Shown here piece after piece: positions 51,627-60,848 of a stretch of 64,000 nt of DNA. The notes under the pieces were generated by a model, which saw only the letters and a program-made list of their open reading frames with translations, did no database searches and was not told the origin of the DNA. Both the position numbers and the translations under genes were made by a program. Position 1 is the stretch's first letter; each line of letters starts with the position of its first letter. Source of the stretch: Cloacibacterium sp. TD35 (GTDB lineage: Bacteria; Bacteroidota; Bacteroidia; Flavobacteriales; Weeksellaceae); the NCBI RefSeq assembly GCF_028864635.1, contig NZ_CP104850.1, positions 1,246,001 to 1,310,000 on the forward strand, given 5' to 3'.

Positions 51627-51650
51627 AATTCCGAAAGAAATTCCGGAATT
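51627..51650 (-). terminator. terminator after exported protein gene
   Basis: AATTCCG / CGGAATT stem that begins within the stop codon of the minus-strand gene at 51649, followed by a run of eight T on that strand. Confidence 0.8.
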
Positions 51651-52251
51651 AGTTTGTTTTTAAATTTACAGAAGGAATGTTCATGGTAATAATTCCTTCT
51701 AAAAGTTTATTTCTTTTTTTGCCGATTGATTTTTGGAAGTCCTTAGCATTTCCAGTAGATTTTTCTTTATACGCTACAATCATAAAAGTGCTTCCTTCGC
51801 CTAATAGGGTGTTTCTGAATCTGTAGATGTTATAATCTGCTAATTCTACTTCTGTTACCTCTTGTTTTTTATCTTTTGGAACATTAGTTGTCATGAAGTC
51901 TACAATAAACTCAGTTCCGTTAGGGTTTTCGGTAATATTGTAAGTGCAATACTTGTCAGTTTCTGCTCTTCTGTCTAGCTCTTCTGTTTTTTGATAAGTA
52001 GCTTCTTTAGCATCTATATTTTTATTGAAAAAATAAATGGTAATTACCGCAGAAGCATCTTCTATTCTTTCGTCTTCTAAAATGTATTCTTGTACAAATT
52101 GGACTTTAGATTTTTGCTGAGCAGAAGCCAATACATATTTGCTTTCGTTAAAAGTAAGTTCTGGCACACCAATTAAGTCTTCGGTGTTTTGTGAATAAAA
52201 AATCCCCGAAAATAGTAAAATTACAACTATCGAAAACAGTTTATGTATCAT
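51649..52251 (-). CDS. exported protein of unknown function
   Basis: This 200-residue protein has a signal peptide (about 1-20, LLFSGIFYSQ). The mature part is polar and mixed alpha/beta, with an YILEDERIEDASAVITIYFF segment near residue 55 and a basic end. I do not recognise a family. It starts one base after the DUF349 gene and ends in a terminator, so the two are probably one unit. A periplasmic role is likely from the signal peptide alone. Confidence 0.75.
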   Translation of the reverse strand: MIHKLFSIVVILLFSGIFYSQNTEDLIGVPELTFNESKYVLASAQQKSKVQFVQEYILEDERIEDASAVITIYFFNKNIDAKEATYQKTEELDRRAETDKYCTYNITENPNGTEFIVDFMTTNVPKDKKQEVTEVELADYNIYRFRNTLLGEGSTFMIVAYKEKSTGNAKDFQKSIGKKRNKLLEGIITMNIPSVNLKTN

Positions 52252-52252
52252 G

Positions 52253-54037
52253 CTATTCTCCCGAAATAATGTGGTGAAGATTTTGTTTTAACATTTCTAA
52301 CTGAGCTTTTTTGTCATCAATCTTATCAAAAGTATCTTTCAATAAAGGATTATCACGAGATACTTTGCCAAAGAAGCCTAAGTTGTTTTCTAATTTTACA
52401 ATTTCAGCTTCTAAATCAGCTACTTGATTTTTGATTTTTCTAGCTTTATCAGTTAATTGAGATTCAGTAAGACCTTCTTCTTTCAAATCAAATTCATTGA
52501 TTTTGTTTAGTCTTAATTTTTCTCTCATTGTTTTATTAAACTCTGTATTGATAGCCATTTTATCTCTTGGTACTTTTCCGATGTTGTTCCAAGCAGTTTT
52601 AATGTTTTCAATTTTTTCTACGCTTCCTTCTTCGTCCCCAATTTCTTTTAATTCATCTAAAAGCGCACGTTTTTGTTTGTAATTTTCTTTCCAGTCGTCT
52701 GTTACAGCATTGTTTTTAGTTCTGTAATTGTTGAAAAACGTGTTGCAAGCTTCACGGAAATCATCCCAAACTTTATTGGTCATACTTCTAGGAACATGAC
52801 CTATTTTTTTCCAGTCTTCTTGTAATTTTTTGAACAATGGAACTGCAATTTCCCAATCTTCAGAATTCATATTATCCTGAGCAGTTTGTATGAGTTTCAG
52901 TTTTTCTTCTAAATTGGTGTGCTGAGAGTTTTTTAGCCCTTTGTAGAATTCATTTTTCTTCGCATTAAAAGCTCTAAGCGCTAATTTAAATTCGTTCCAG
53001 TTTTGGTTAGAAATTTTTCTAGGAACACTTCCTAATTTTAAGAAATCTGCTCTTAGACTTTCTACGGTATTGATGGCATTTTGCCAATAGTTATGATTTG
53101 GTGCTTTATCTGGAGAAGTCAGTTTTTTAATCGTTTCTATAATCTGATTTTTCTTCTCTAAATTTGCTTGCTGTTCGCCTTCGATTACTGCTAATAATTC
53201 TGATTTTCTTTCGTGAATTTTGTTAGAAATTTCTTTGAATTCTTCCCAAGTTTTATCACGAAATTCTTCAGCAACTGGTTCAGCTTCTTCTTTCCAAAGC
53301 TTGTGTAAAAACTGTAATTCGTTTAATGCTTTTTGTACTACAGGTTCGTTTTGTAATTCTTTGGCTCTGGCAATAATATGCTGTCTTTTTTCTAGATTAT
53401 GTGCGTATTCTTGCTCTCTGTATTCTTTATTTAAATCTAACATTTGATAGAAATTATTCAAATGATAGAAATAATTATTATTAAGATTTTTGAATTCTGA
53501 TTTTGCTACTTGTCCAGCGTTGCTCCATTCTTCTTTAATTTCTCTGATGGCGCGGAAAAGATTGGTATTAGGTTCAGAATGGGTATATAGGTTTTTTAGC
53601 TTTTCTATGATTGAGATTCTCTTTTCGAGATTGTCTTTTTGCTCAGATTCTTGTTTTCTGTGGAAAACATCATATTTTTCTTTGAAAATATTGCTTAGTG
53701 CAGAAACTTTTGATTGAAGAGGATGTTCATAATGTGCATCTGCTTCTTTTTGGTCTTCACTTTCTAGGTTTATTTTGTGAAGAAGCATTTCTTTTACTGC
53801 ATTAAATTTTTTATGATTAGCTCCAGCATCTTCAGCATTAATCAGTGCTTCTAACTTGGTCATTAATTCACCCGAAGTCATTTTTTCATGTTCGTGGTGT
53901 TCTACCATATCATGAGTTTCTTCTTCATGAACTTCTGAATCATGACTTTCTTGATGAGCAACAGTTTGATTAGCAGTTTCTTCGTTTGGATTTAGAATGT
54001 TTTCTTGAGCTTCAGAATTAGGGTTATCTGTAATCAT
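52253..54037 (-). CDS. DUF349 repeat protein
   Basis: This 594-residue, highly charged, mostly helical protein has an acidic, His- and Glu-rich N-terminus (about 1-60, with many HEE and EHHE runs). At least four DUF349 repeats follow, recognisable by W-K/N-x-x-G-x-V-P/A steps: NAGQVAKSE, KLGSVPRKI, KIGHVPRSM and NIGKVPRDK (about residues 170, 337, 415 and 490). The C-terminal end is a coiled coil (about 535-594). There is no signal peptide. The family occurs in many Bacteroidota and actinobacteria, with no firmly known role that I can cite. Repeats of this kind suggest a scaffolding or binding rod. Confidence 0.85.
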   Translation of the reverse strand: MITDNPNSEAQENILNPNEETANQTVAHQESHDSEVHEEETHDMVEHHEHEKMTSGELMTKLEALINAEDAGANHKKFNAVKEMLLHKINLESEDQKEADAHYEHPLQSKVSALSNIFKEKYDVFHRKQESEQKDNLEKRISIIEKLKNLYTHSEPNTNLFRAIREIKEEWSNAGQVAKSEFKNLNNNYFYHLNNFYQMLDLNKEYREQEYAHNLEKRQHIIARAKELQNEPVVQKALNELQFLHKLWKEEAEPVAEEFRDKTWEEFKEISNKIHERKSELLAVIEGEQQANLEKKNQIIETIKKLTSPDKAPNHNYWQNAINTVESLRADFLKLGSVPRKISNQNWNEFKLALRAFNAKKNEFYKGLKNSQHTNLEEKLKLIQTAQDNMNSEDWEIAVPLFKKLQEDWKKIGHVPRSMTNKVWDDFREACNTFFNNYRTKNNAVTDDWKENYKQKRALLDELKEIGDEEGSVEKIENIKTAWNNIGKVPRDKMAINTEFNKTMREKLRLNKINEFDLKEEGLTESQLTDKARKIKNQVADLEAEIVKLENNLGFFGKVSRDNPLLKDTFDKIDDKKAQLEMLKQNLHHIISGE

Positions 54038-54068
54038 AGCAAATTAATTTTAAAAGTAATATGCTTTT

Positions 54069-54177
54069 TTCAAACACTTTTTTTGAATGTTTGAACGCAT
54101 TTCGGCACTAAATTAAGGGTTTTTTATGAAATATGCAATTTTTTTGAAAGCGAGATGAGTGTGTTCACTTTCAAAAA
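54069..54177. repeat. two inverted repeats between DUF349 gene and aroE
   Basis: TTCAAACA / TGTTTGAA (54069-54076, 54088-54095) and TTTTTGAAAG / CTTTCAAAAA (54141-54150, 54168-54177). Neither has a clean T-run in the expected direction, so they are not called terminators. Confidence 0.5.
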
Positions 54178-54213
54178 TTACATCTGTCTAAATCTTTGAT
54201 GGCTCATAAGTGT

Positions 54214-54948
54214 TTACATTTCTTCATTCCAAATTTCCCAAGCTTTTTCGGCTTGTTGTTCTAGCATGAAATAACCGTTAATGGTTTTAGCGCCTTTTTC
54301 GGCAGCATTTTTTAGAAATTTAGAAAGAGTAGGGTTGTAAATTAAATCGATGACGAGATGATTTTCTGTAATATTTTCAAATGGGAAGACAAGAGTTTCT
54401 TCTACATTAGGAAAAGTCCCAACTGGTGTACATTGTATAATGATGAGGTTCTCTAGAACTTGATTTTCAGCGAGATTCTGATAATTAATTTCTGTATTTC
54501 TAGAAACTGTAATAAACGGAATATTATTCTTTTTCAATACAAATTGAATGGCTTTTGCAGCACCGCCATTTCCTAAAACAATGGCAGATTTTTGATGTGG
54601 TTTTTTGTGCAGTAGAAGTGTTTTTTCAAATCCAAATGCATCGGTATTGAAACCTTTTGTTTTTCCGTTTTTGATGGAAATACAATTGATGGCGCCTATT
54701 TCTTGGGCTTCTTCGCTCAGTTCGTCTAGATAAGGAATAATTTGTTCTTTGTATGGAATGGTCACATTAAGTCCTACAAGATTTTCGGTTTGAAAAATAG
54801 CAGGAATAGTCTGAAGATTTTCGATGTCAAATACTTCATAGGAATGGTTTTTCAAGAAAAGTTTTTGAAATTTCTGTTCGAAATATTTTTTTGAAAACGA
54901 GTAGGAAATATTTCTTCCTATAAGACCTAATTTTACTGATTTTTCCAT
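54214..54948 (-). CDS. aroE: shikimate dehydrogenase
   Basis: This 244-residue enzyme reduces 3-dehydroshikimate with NADPH in aromatic amino acid synthesis. Shikimate-side residues are visible as S15/S17 in SYSFSK, catalytic K67 in NVTIPYKE and D103 in GFNTDAFGF. The NADP glycine loop is GNGGAA (126-131). It is slightly shorter than the E. coli enzyme (272), mainly in the C-terminal domain, but no motif is missing. It lies between the terminator after the nuclease gene and the DUF349 gene. Confidence 0.94.
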   Translation of the reverse strand: MEKSVKLGLIGRNISYSFSKKYFEQKFQKLFLKNHSYEVFDIENLQTIPAIFQTENLVGLNVTIPYKEQIIPYLDELSEEAQEIGAINCISIKNGKTKGFNTDAFGFEKTLLLHKKPHQKSAIVLGNGGAAKAIQFVLKKNNIPFITVSRNTEINYQNLAENQVLENLIIIQCTPVGTFPNVEETLVFPFENITENHLVIDLIYNPTLSKFLKNAAEKGAKTINGYFMLEQQAEKAWEIWNEEM

Positions 54949-54967
54949 AGTTCAAAGGTAATAAAAA

Positions 54968-54989
54968 AGGCTGGAAATTTTTCCAGCCT
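54968..54989 (-). terminator. terminator after endonuclease I gene (55010)
   Basis: AGGCTGGAA / TTCCAGCCT, a 9-bp stem, followed on the minus strand by a T-run. Confidence 0.88.
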
Positions 54990-55009
54990 CGCAATGATTT
55001 GTATCAAGT

Positions 55010-57115
55010 TTATTCTATGATTATTTTCTGGCTTTGATTATCGTAAGTGATAATGTAGTTGCCTTTTGGTAAGTTTTTAAGATTAAGTTTATTGGTTTTA
55101 GCAAATGGTTTTACAGCTTCGTAAAATAATTTACCGTTCATGTCGTACACTTTTACATTTTCCACTCCTTGAATGTTTCCTTTAAAGAAAACTTCTTTAT
55201 TTTTAACAGGATTTGGATAAATGCTAATTTCTGAATTTAGATTTTCATTAGGCATCATTCTCGCAGTTCCTGTTGGGTTTACAGTGCCAATATTAGAGCA
55301 AGTATCTACAGTGTAAGAAGTCCACTCAGAAGCCAAATAAGTAGTTCTAGGTTTAGAAACATTTCTTCTTAATGTTACATCTATTGCAAAATTCGCAGAT
55401 GAACCAGAAGTTCCGATAATGTCTATCAAAACATTGTTTTTGAATAAACCTACGGTATCATTTCCATTAAAATCTAAATTAGTAGTTTTTAAATTGATGG
55501 TTCCGCCACAAGTAAGCGCATAAGAACTATGAGCTACTACATAAGTAGTATTGTTGGCCAATGTTCCAGATAATGTAGCAACTGCAGTCCAAGATGTAGA
55601 ACCGTTTACTTGTTTTTTGATAGAATAAGCAGATAATGCGATTGAGGAACCCGTTCTGTTGCTTATTTCAATGGCTTTGTTATTACTGCTTCCTTCTAAA
55701 TATTCTGAAAAATATAATTCTGTAAAAGTTGCAGCAGCTGTAGTGGTTAAAGATAAAGCTGTAGAACTTGCAGAAGAATTTCCTGCTGCGTCATAAGCTT
55801 GAACGGTTATAGAATAAGTAGTTCCAGCTGTTAAACCTGTTAAACCATAAGATGTAGAAGTAGAAGTCCCAACTTGAGTTCCGTTTCTGAAAATTTTATA
55901 CCCGGTTACACCCACGTTATCTGTAGAAGCCGTCCAAGAAACGGTAGCAGAAGTTTGGGTAATATTGCTTGAAGTTAATCCAGAAGGTACAGACGGAGCT
56001 GTAATATCAGCGGTATTATTGTCAGTGGTTAAAGATAAAGCTGTAGAACTTGCAGAAGAATTTCCTGCTGCGTCATAAGCTTGAGCAGTAATAGAATAGG
56101 TAGTTCCTGCTGTTAAGCCAGTTAGGTTATAAGATGTAGAAGTAGAGGTGCCTACTTGAGTTCCGTTTCTGAAAATTTTATAACCTGTTACGCCTACATT
56201 ATCAGTAGAAGCCGTCCATGAAATGGTAGCAGATGTAGTGGTAATTGAGCTAGCAGTTAAATTGCTAGGAATTGTAGGAGCGGTGGTGTCTGTAGAAGTT
56301 CCTCCCCAGATTAAACCTACATATTCTGGATGGTCAATAAAAGGATTTCTATTTCCTTGAAAAGTGTAAGATGCGTTATTTCTATTGATTTCTGCTTGAG
56401 AAACTGGGTCTGCATTATGCCATGCCAAAAGTACATCTCTTTCCCAAGTTTGTAAACCTGGATAAGCAGAAGTTCCTAGCATGTTACCAGTGGTAAAAGT
56501 AGAGAGTTTTGATTCGTATCTTGTCACAAAATAGAAGATCATTCTAGCAATATCTCCTTTGAATTCATCAATAGGTTCGAAAACCGTTCCTGCGTAACCA
56601 GCAGAAATAGAATTTCCTAGTTTTCCTCCATTTCTAGAAGTGAAAGTTACTGTTCCTACTTTACCGAAAGGATAGTTGCTTCTCATTCCGTTTACTTTGC
56701 CATCAGTTGCTCTAATATGATGTACATCAGAAACCATAGGTGCAGCTTGGCTAAATAAACTCTGAGGAACTACATGTTCTCTGTTATAACAATCACCTTC
56801 TACAGAATAAGTACCGCATTGATCGGTGGTTACTATAAATTTATAAGGGTCTGTTCCTGATGGGTTTTCTGAGTACATATCTAAGATGCTTCCATCATTC
56901 TCGTAGTTTTGGTCTATGTCTGTAGTTTTATAAGCAGTCCATAATCCTGCATACCCTTTGTCTACGTGTCCGTTGGTAATAATTGTAGAAAGTTTGGTTT
57001 TAAGTGCTGCTCCCGATAAACCAGTGGCGCTGTCATAATATCCAGTAGGGATTTGAGAAAATAAAGAGGTGCTAATTAAGAAAAGCACCATGAATAGGTA
57101 GTTTTTTGTCTTCAT
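55010..57115 (-). CDS. secreted endonuclease I with two FN3 repeats, LTD and T9SS domain
   Basis: This 701-residue extracellular protein has a signal peptide (1-20, ending LFS), then an endonuclease I domain (about 21-275). NREHVVPQSLF (about 112-122) contains the His and neighbouring residues of the beta-beta-alpha metal active site, and NPFIDHPEYVGLIWG closes the domain. Two nearly identical fibronectin type III repeats follow (about 278-368 and 372-462), then a lamin-tail-like domain (about 470-610, with ELYFSEYLEGSSNNKAIEI). Last comes a type A T9SS sorting domain (about 625-701, YPNPVKNKEVFF). It should degrade extracellular DNA or RNA. It is paralogous to the next gene. Confidence 0.9.
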   Translation of the reverse strand: MKTKNYLFMVLFLISTSLFSQIPTGYYDSATGLSGAALKTKLSTIITNGHVDKGYAGLWTAYKTTDIDQNYENDGSILDMYSENPSGTDPYKFIVTTDQCGTYSVEGDCYNREHVVPQSLFSQAAPMVSDVHHIRATDGKVNGMRSNYPFGKVGTVTFTSRNGGKLGNSISAGYAGTVFEPIDEFKGDIARMIFYFVTRYESKLSTFTTGNMLGTSAYPGLQTWERDVLLAWHNADPVSQAEINRNNASYTFQGNRNPFIDHPEYVGLIWGGTSTDTTAPTIPSNLTASSITTTSATISWTASTDNVGVTGYKIFRNGTQVGTSTSTSYNLTGLTAGTTYSITAQAYDAAGNSSASSTALSLTTDNNTADITAPSVPSGLTSSNITQTSATVSWTASTDNVGVTGYKIFRNGTQVGTSTSTSYGLTGLTAGTTYSITVQAYDAAGNSSASSTALSLTTTAAATFTELYFSEYLEGSSNNKAIEISNRTGSSIALSAYSIKKQVNGSTSWTAVATLSGTLANNTTYVVAHSSYALTCGGTINLKTTNLDFNGNDTVGLFKNNVLIDIIGTSGSSANFAIDVTLRRNVSKPRTTYLASEWTSYTVDTCSNIGTVNPTGTARMMPNENLNSEISIYPNPVKNKEVFFKGNIQGVENVKVYDMNGKLFYEAVKPFAKTNKLNLKNLPKGNYIITYDNQSQKIIIE
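55742..56305 (-). repeat. 282-bp tandem duplication encoding FN3 repeats
   Basis: Two adjacent copies offset by 282 bp (94 codons). The first 60 or so bases (55742 on and 56024 on) are identical; the rest diverges mainly at synonymous sites. Each copy encodes one fibronectin type III domain. Confidence 0.85.
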
Positions 57116-57268
57116 AAATTTTGATTTTTAACTAACCTAAAATAATGAATTTTAATATATCAAAAATTAACAATTGATTAATTTTTTGTAATTTTTTTAA
57201 AAAATATGTAATACTTTGATACTCTTTTAGAAAGAATAAATAATAAAGTTATTTTATTTTGCATAAAA

Positions 57269-57293
57269 AAGCCAAGGCAATATACCTTGGCTT
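57269..57293 (-). terminator. terminator after endonuclease I gene (57316)
   Basis: AAGCCAAGG / CCTTGGCTT, a 9-bp stem with a 7-base loop, followed by a T-run on the minus strand. It is the only feature in the 200-base gap between the two nuclease genes. Confidence 0.9.
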
Positions 57294-57315
57294 TTATAAT
57301 TATTATTTTTTGTTT

Positions 57316-59181
57316 TTATTGTAAAATTATTTTCTCAGACTTTTCGTCGGTTTTTATGAAATAAACACCCTTTGGTAGCTCATGGACTTTAATAGAAGTA
57401 TTTTTGATAAAAGGATTATTTATTTTTTTCATGAGTTTTCCTTCTATGGAATAAATTTCTAAAAATTTTATTGCCTTTAAATTTTCACCACTGAAGAAAA
57501 TTTCACCATTTTTTATAGGATTAGGATATATGGTGAAATATTTTTTTATGGCCTGTTCTGTAGCTAAAGGTTGAGGGTTTACAATTCCTAGATTATCACA
57601 GTTGGCAGAAGTAGAAGAGATTGTATAAGAGTCCCATTCCGTAATGTCAAATGTGGTAGAAGGGGTGTTGGTTTTTTTTCTCAGATTTACATCTTCTGCA
57701 AATATAGTAGCGTTGTTAAAAGTTCCTATAATGTCTATTAAAGTCCCAGATTTAAATAAACCAATTGGGTCATTCCCATTAAAATCTAGAGGTGAACCAC
57801 TAACGGATTGTGCTGTAAATGTACAAGATAAAACTGTAGAAGAATTCTTAAGTGCAATAGTTGAGTTTGGACTTAAATTTCCTGAGAGTATCAATTCATT
57901 TACCCAGCTTCCAGCTCCGTTTGCTTGTTTTTTAATTGAATAATTGGATAAAGAAACAGTAGAAGAAGTAGGGTTGGTGATTTCAATAGCTTTGTTATTG
58001 CTTAATCCTTCATAGTATTCTGAAATGTATAATTCTGTGCCAGGTAAGTTTCCGCCTCCAGATGATGCTGTAGTAGTTCCAGAGGCAGTATTACTAGCAG
58101 AGGATTTATTACCTGCCGCGTCTTTTGCTATGATGTAAAAGTTGTAGCTGGTGCTGGGAGTTAATCCAGAAATAGTGGCAGATGTTCCTGTGACTGAAGT
58201 TTTGAATGCACTATTCATATAGATTTCATATGCTGAAACTCCAATATTATCAGTAGAAGCGGTCCAGCTTAATGCGATGGAATTAGATGTAACCGTACCT
58301 ATTGTTAAATTACTAGGATTAGTAGGGACTTCTGTATCTATAGTTGGTGAACCCCAAATAGATGTTACATATTCTGGGTGATCTATATAAGGATTTCTAT
58401 TTCCTTGAAAAGTATAAGAGGCGTTATTTCTATTTATTTCTTCTTGAGAAACTGGATCAGAAGAATGCCAAGATAATAAAACGGCTAATTCCCAATCTGT
58501 AATTCCAGGAAAAGTGTTTGAACCAATGATGTTTCCTGATGAGAATGTTAATAGTTGAGATTCATATCTCGTTACAAAGTAAAAAATCATTCTTGCTACA
58601 TCTCCTTTGAAGGCATCAATAGGCTCAAAAACAGTTCCTGTGTAATTAGGAGAAATAGAAGTTCCTAATTTAGAACCGTTTCTAGAAGTAAAACTTACTG
58701 TACCTACCTTTCCAAAAGGATAATTACTTCTCATTCCATTTACTTTTCCATCTGTTGCTCTTATGAAATGTATGTCAGAAACCATAGGGGCATCACCATC
58801 GCCACTTTTGTCTACATCAAACAGACTTTGAGGAACAATATGTTCTCTGTTATAACAATCACCTTCTACAGAATAAGTTCCGCATTGATCTGTAATCAGT
58901 GTAAATTTATAAGGATCTGTTCCAGAGGGATTTTCTGAATAGATGTCTAGAATACTGCCATCATTTTCAAAGGTTTGGTCAATGTCAGTCGTTTGATAAG
59001 CAGTCCAGAGACCAGAGTAGCCTCTGTCTATGTGTCCTGATGAAATGATTTGTGAAAGTTTTGTTTTAAGAGCTGCGCCAGATAATCCTGCTGCTGCATC
59101 ATAGTAACCTGTAGGAATTTGTGCAAAAATATTGACTGCAGAAAACAGTAGTCCTACAATAAGTAAAGTTTTAATCTTCAT
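57316..59181 (-). CDS. secreted endonuclease I with one FN3 repeat, LTD and T9SS domain
   Basis: This 621-residue paralogue of the downstream gene has the same order: signal peptide (1-20, ending IFA), endonuclease I domain (about 21-280) with NREHIVPQSLF, one fibronectin type III domain (about 283-372), a Gly/Ser linker, lamin-tail-like domain (about 378-520), and T9SS sorting domain (about 545-621, YPNPIKNGEIFFSG). A small acidic insert (VDKSGDGDA) follows the active-site motif and is absent from the paralogue. The pair arose by tandem duplication. A -7 box lies at 59207-59214. Confidence 0.9.
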   Translation of the reverse strand: MKIKTLLIVGLLFSAVNIFAQIPTGYYDAAAGLSGAALKTKLSQIISSGHIDRGYSGLWTAYQTTDIDQTFENDGSILDIYSENPSGTDPYKFTLITDQCGTYSVEGDCYNREHIVPQSLFDVDKSGDGDAPMVSDIHFIRATDGKVNGMRSNYPFGKVGTVSFTSRNGSKLGTSISPNYTGTVFEPIDAFKGDVARMIFYFVTRYESQLLTFSSGNIIGSNTFPGITDWELAVLLSWHSSDPVSQEEINRNNASYTFQGNRNPYIDHPEYVTSIWGSPTIDTEVPTNPSNLTIGTVTSNSIALSWTASTDNIGVSAYEIYMNSAFKTSVTGTSATISGLTPSTSYNFYIIAKDAAGNKSSASNTASGTTTASSGGGNLPGTELYISEYYEGLSNNKAIEITNPTSSTVSLSNYSIKKQANGAGSWVNELILSGNLSPNSTIALKNSSTVLSCTFTAQSVSGSPLDFNGNDPIGLFKSGTLIDIIGTFNNATIFAEDVNLRKKTNTPSTTFDITEWDSYTISSTSANCDNLGIVNPQPLATEQAIKKYFTIYPNPIKNGEIFFSGENLKAIKFLEIYSIEGKLMKKINNPFIKNTSIKVHELPKGVYFIKTDEKSEKIILQ

Positions 59182-59206
59182 GATGATAAGTAATAAAAAG
59201 GGGATA

Positions 59207-59214
59207 CAAATTTA
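59207..59214 (-). promoter_or_regulatory. -7 promoter box for endonuclease I gene (57316)
   Basis: TAAATTTG on the minus strand, 25 bases before the ATG at 59181. Confidence 0.55.
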
Positions 59215-59239
59215 TTACAATTATCATTATGATAATCAA

Positions 59240-60451
59240 TTAATTTTCATTAATATTCTCTTTATTTATTTTTGAAAATATCCAAGAGACAGAAACTCCG
59301 AAGAAAAGTCCTATTAAAGCCACATAGAAATAATTAGGCCAGTAGATTTTAACCGGAAAAGGGAGCGTTTCGGTGGCCTTAAAAATACCAGTTTGTATTT
59401 GGATGACACAAATAATCGTTCCCAATATTAAGCCAGAGATTACCCCAAACAGTACAATAAGTAATCCAGTATTAAAGTAGGTCTTTCTTAAATCATTGAT
59501 GGTAAAGCCTAAAGAAATCAAAGATTTAGCTTGATCTTTTTTGTCAAGCTGAAGAATAATAATAGCACCTGCGAGGTTAAATGTAGTAATGAAAATCACC
59601 AAAGCAAAGATGAGGTAAATCATCAGTTTTTCGGTGTTAATCATTTTCCAGAAGGCGGCATTTTCTTCTGCTTTTGTTTTTATGGTAACCTGACTGCCGA
59701 GTTTATTTTGTAAATCTTCTTTTACGGCATCTGCTTTTTCAGGATTTTTTAGTTTTATGGCAATCTCGTAAGCAGAATTTTTAGGCAAGTTCAATAACTC
59801 CGAAGTCAGTTCCAGAGGAGCAATAATATAATTGTTCAGCTGGTCATTTCCAGGGAAAATTCCAGTAACATAAATATCTCTTTTGTTGAAAATATCTTCT
59901 TCTTTATTGATGATTCCTTTGCCAGGTTTTGGCATAAAAAGAGTCGCTACATTTACATCATTGGCTACGGGAATTGCCAATCTATTGTTCAGTTGAGCCT
60001 CCATAATCACTTCATTCATAAATTTAAATGAAGGATAACTTCCGTAGAAAATGTTTTTGTCAATAGGATTTACTTTTACATAAGCCGAATCTACGCCTCT
60101 TATGTAAGCTATTTCGCCCGTATTGTTATAGTCTATGTATACTTTTTCTTCAATCATTTTAGAAAAATGATTGATTTCGTTTTCAGATTTCAGGGTAGAA
60201 GTTACTTTTTGAATATTAGGGATAACTTTTCCTTGAGAGCTTTTCAGCGTAAGATCGGCATGAAGATTAGAGATAAAATCCTTGTTAAGGTCTTCTAATC
60301 CAGAAAAAACCGAAATAATAATAAACATAGCGGCTACCGCTACCATCATAGCAAAAGCAGCCAATCCTGTAATAAAACTTACAGCCTGGCTTCCTTTTTT
60401 AGCAATGAGATATCTTCTCGCGATATAAAAAGCGGTATTTCCTTTGGCCAT
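59240..60451 (-). CDS. FtsX-like ABC permease (LolC/LolE type)
   Basis: This 403-residue membrane protein starts FYIARRYLIAKKGSQAVSFITG, typical of LolC/LolE. An N-terminal helix (about 27-48) is followed by a large periplasmic domain (about 50-265) and three helices near 275-300, 322-348 and 370-392. LolC/E proteins extract lipoproteins from the inner membrane with the ATPase LolD. No ATPase gene is adjacent, so the lipoprotein role is an inference from similarity. It starts 3 bases after the rbfA stop. Confidence 0.85.
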   Translation of the reverse strand: MAKGNTAFYIARRYLIAKKGSQAVSFITGLAAFAMMVAVAAMFIIISVFSGLEDLNKDFISNLHADLTLKSSQGKVIPNIQKVTSTLKSENEINHFSKMIEEKVYIDYNNTGEIAYIRGVDSAYVKVNPIDKNIFYGSYPSFKFMNEVIMEAQLNNRLAIPVANDVNVATLFMPKPGKGIINKEEDIFNKRDIYVTGIFPGNDQLNNYIIAPLELTSELLNLPKNSAYEIAIKLKNPEKADAVKEDLQNKLGSQVTIKTKAEENAAFWKMINTEKLMIYLIFALVIFITTFNLAGAIIILQLDKKDQAKSLISLGFTINDLRKTYFNTGLLIVLFGVISGLILGTIICVIQIQTGIFKATETLPFPVKIYWPNYFYVALIGLFFGVSVSWIFSKINKENINEN

Positions 60452-60454
60452 TTT

Positions 60455-60817
60455 TTATAAAATAGGATTGTCTCCCAGACCTTTTAGTTCTTTTTCTATA
60501 CGTTCTACATCATCTAATGTAGTGTCTAAATAGAAATTAAGTTCAGGAATAATTCGCACTTGTTTTGCCATTTTCTGACCAATAAAATTTCTATAGAAAG
60601 ACTTATTTTCGTCTATCTCCTTCATAATTGGCGTTCTAAATTCTTGCGGAAAGATGCTCAAATAAATTTTAGCAATGCTTAAATCAGCCGTTACCTTTAC
60701 ATCAGAAACGGTGATTAGAAAATTTTGTTTGCTCTCTGAAGCGAGTTTTCTAAAAAGTTCAGCAAAATCTTCTTGAATAATCTGTGCTACTTTTCTTTGT
60801 CTGTTACTTTCATTCAT
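60455..60817 (-). CDS. rbfA: 30S ribosome-binding factor A
   Basis: This 120-residue KH-fold protein starts MNESNRQRKVAQIIQEDFAELF (quoted in part), the usual helix 1. VSDVKVTADLSIAKIYLSIF (about 38-57) and RIIPELNFYLDTTLDDVERIEKEL (about 88-111) are characteristic. It helps mature the 30S subunit. The -7 box lies so close (60821-60829) that the message should be leaderless. It is co-transcribed with the LolC/E-type permease and divergent from mce across the structured element. Confidence 0.94.
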   Translation of the reverse strand: MNESNRQRKVAQIIQEDFAELFRKLASESKQNFLITVSDVKVTADLSIAKIYLSIFPQEFRTPIMKEIDENKSFYRNFIGQKMAKQVRIIPELNFYLDTTLDDVERIEKELKGLGDNPIL

Positions 60818-60820
60818 GTT

Positions 60821-60829
60821 GCAAATTTA
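60821..60829 (-). promoter_or_regulatory. -7 promoter box for rbfA
   Basis: TAAATTTGC on the minus strand; its G is 5 bases before the A of the ATG at 60817. Confidence 0.6.
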
Positions 60830-60848
60830 GTATTTTTGTTTGAGATTT

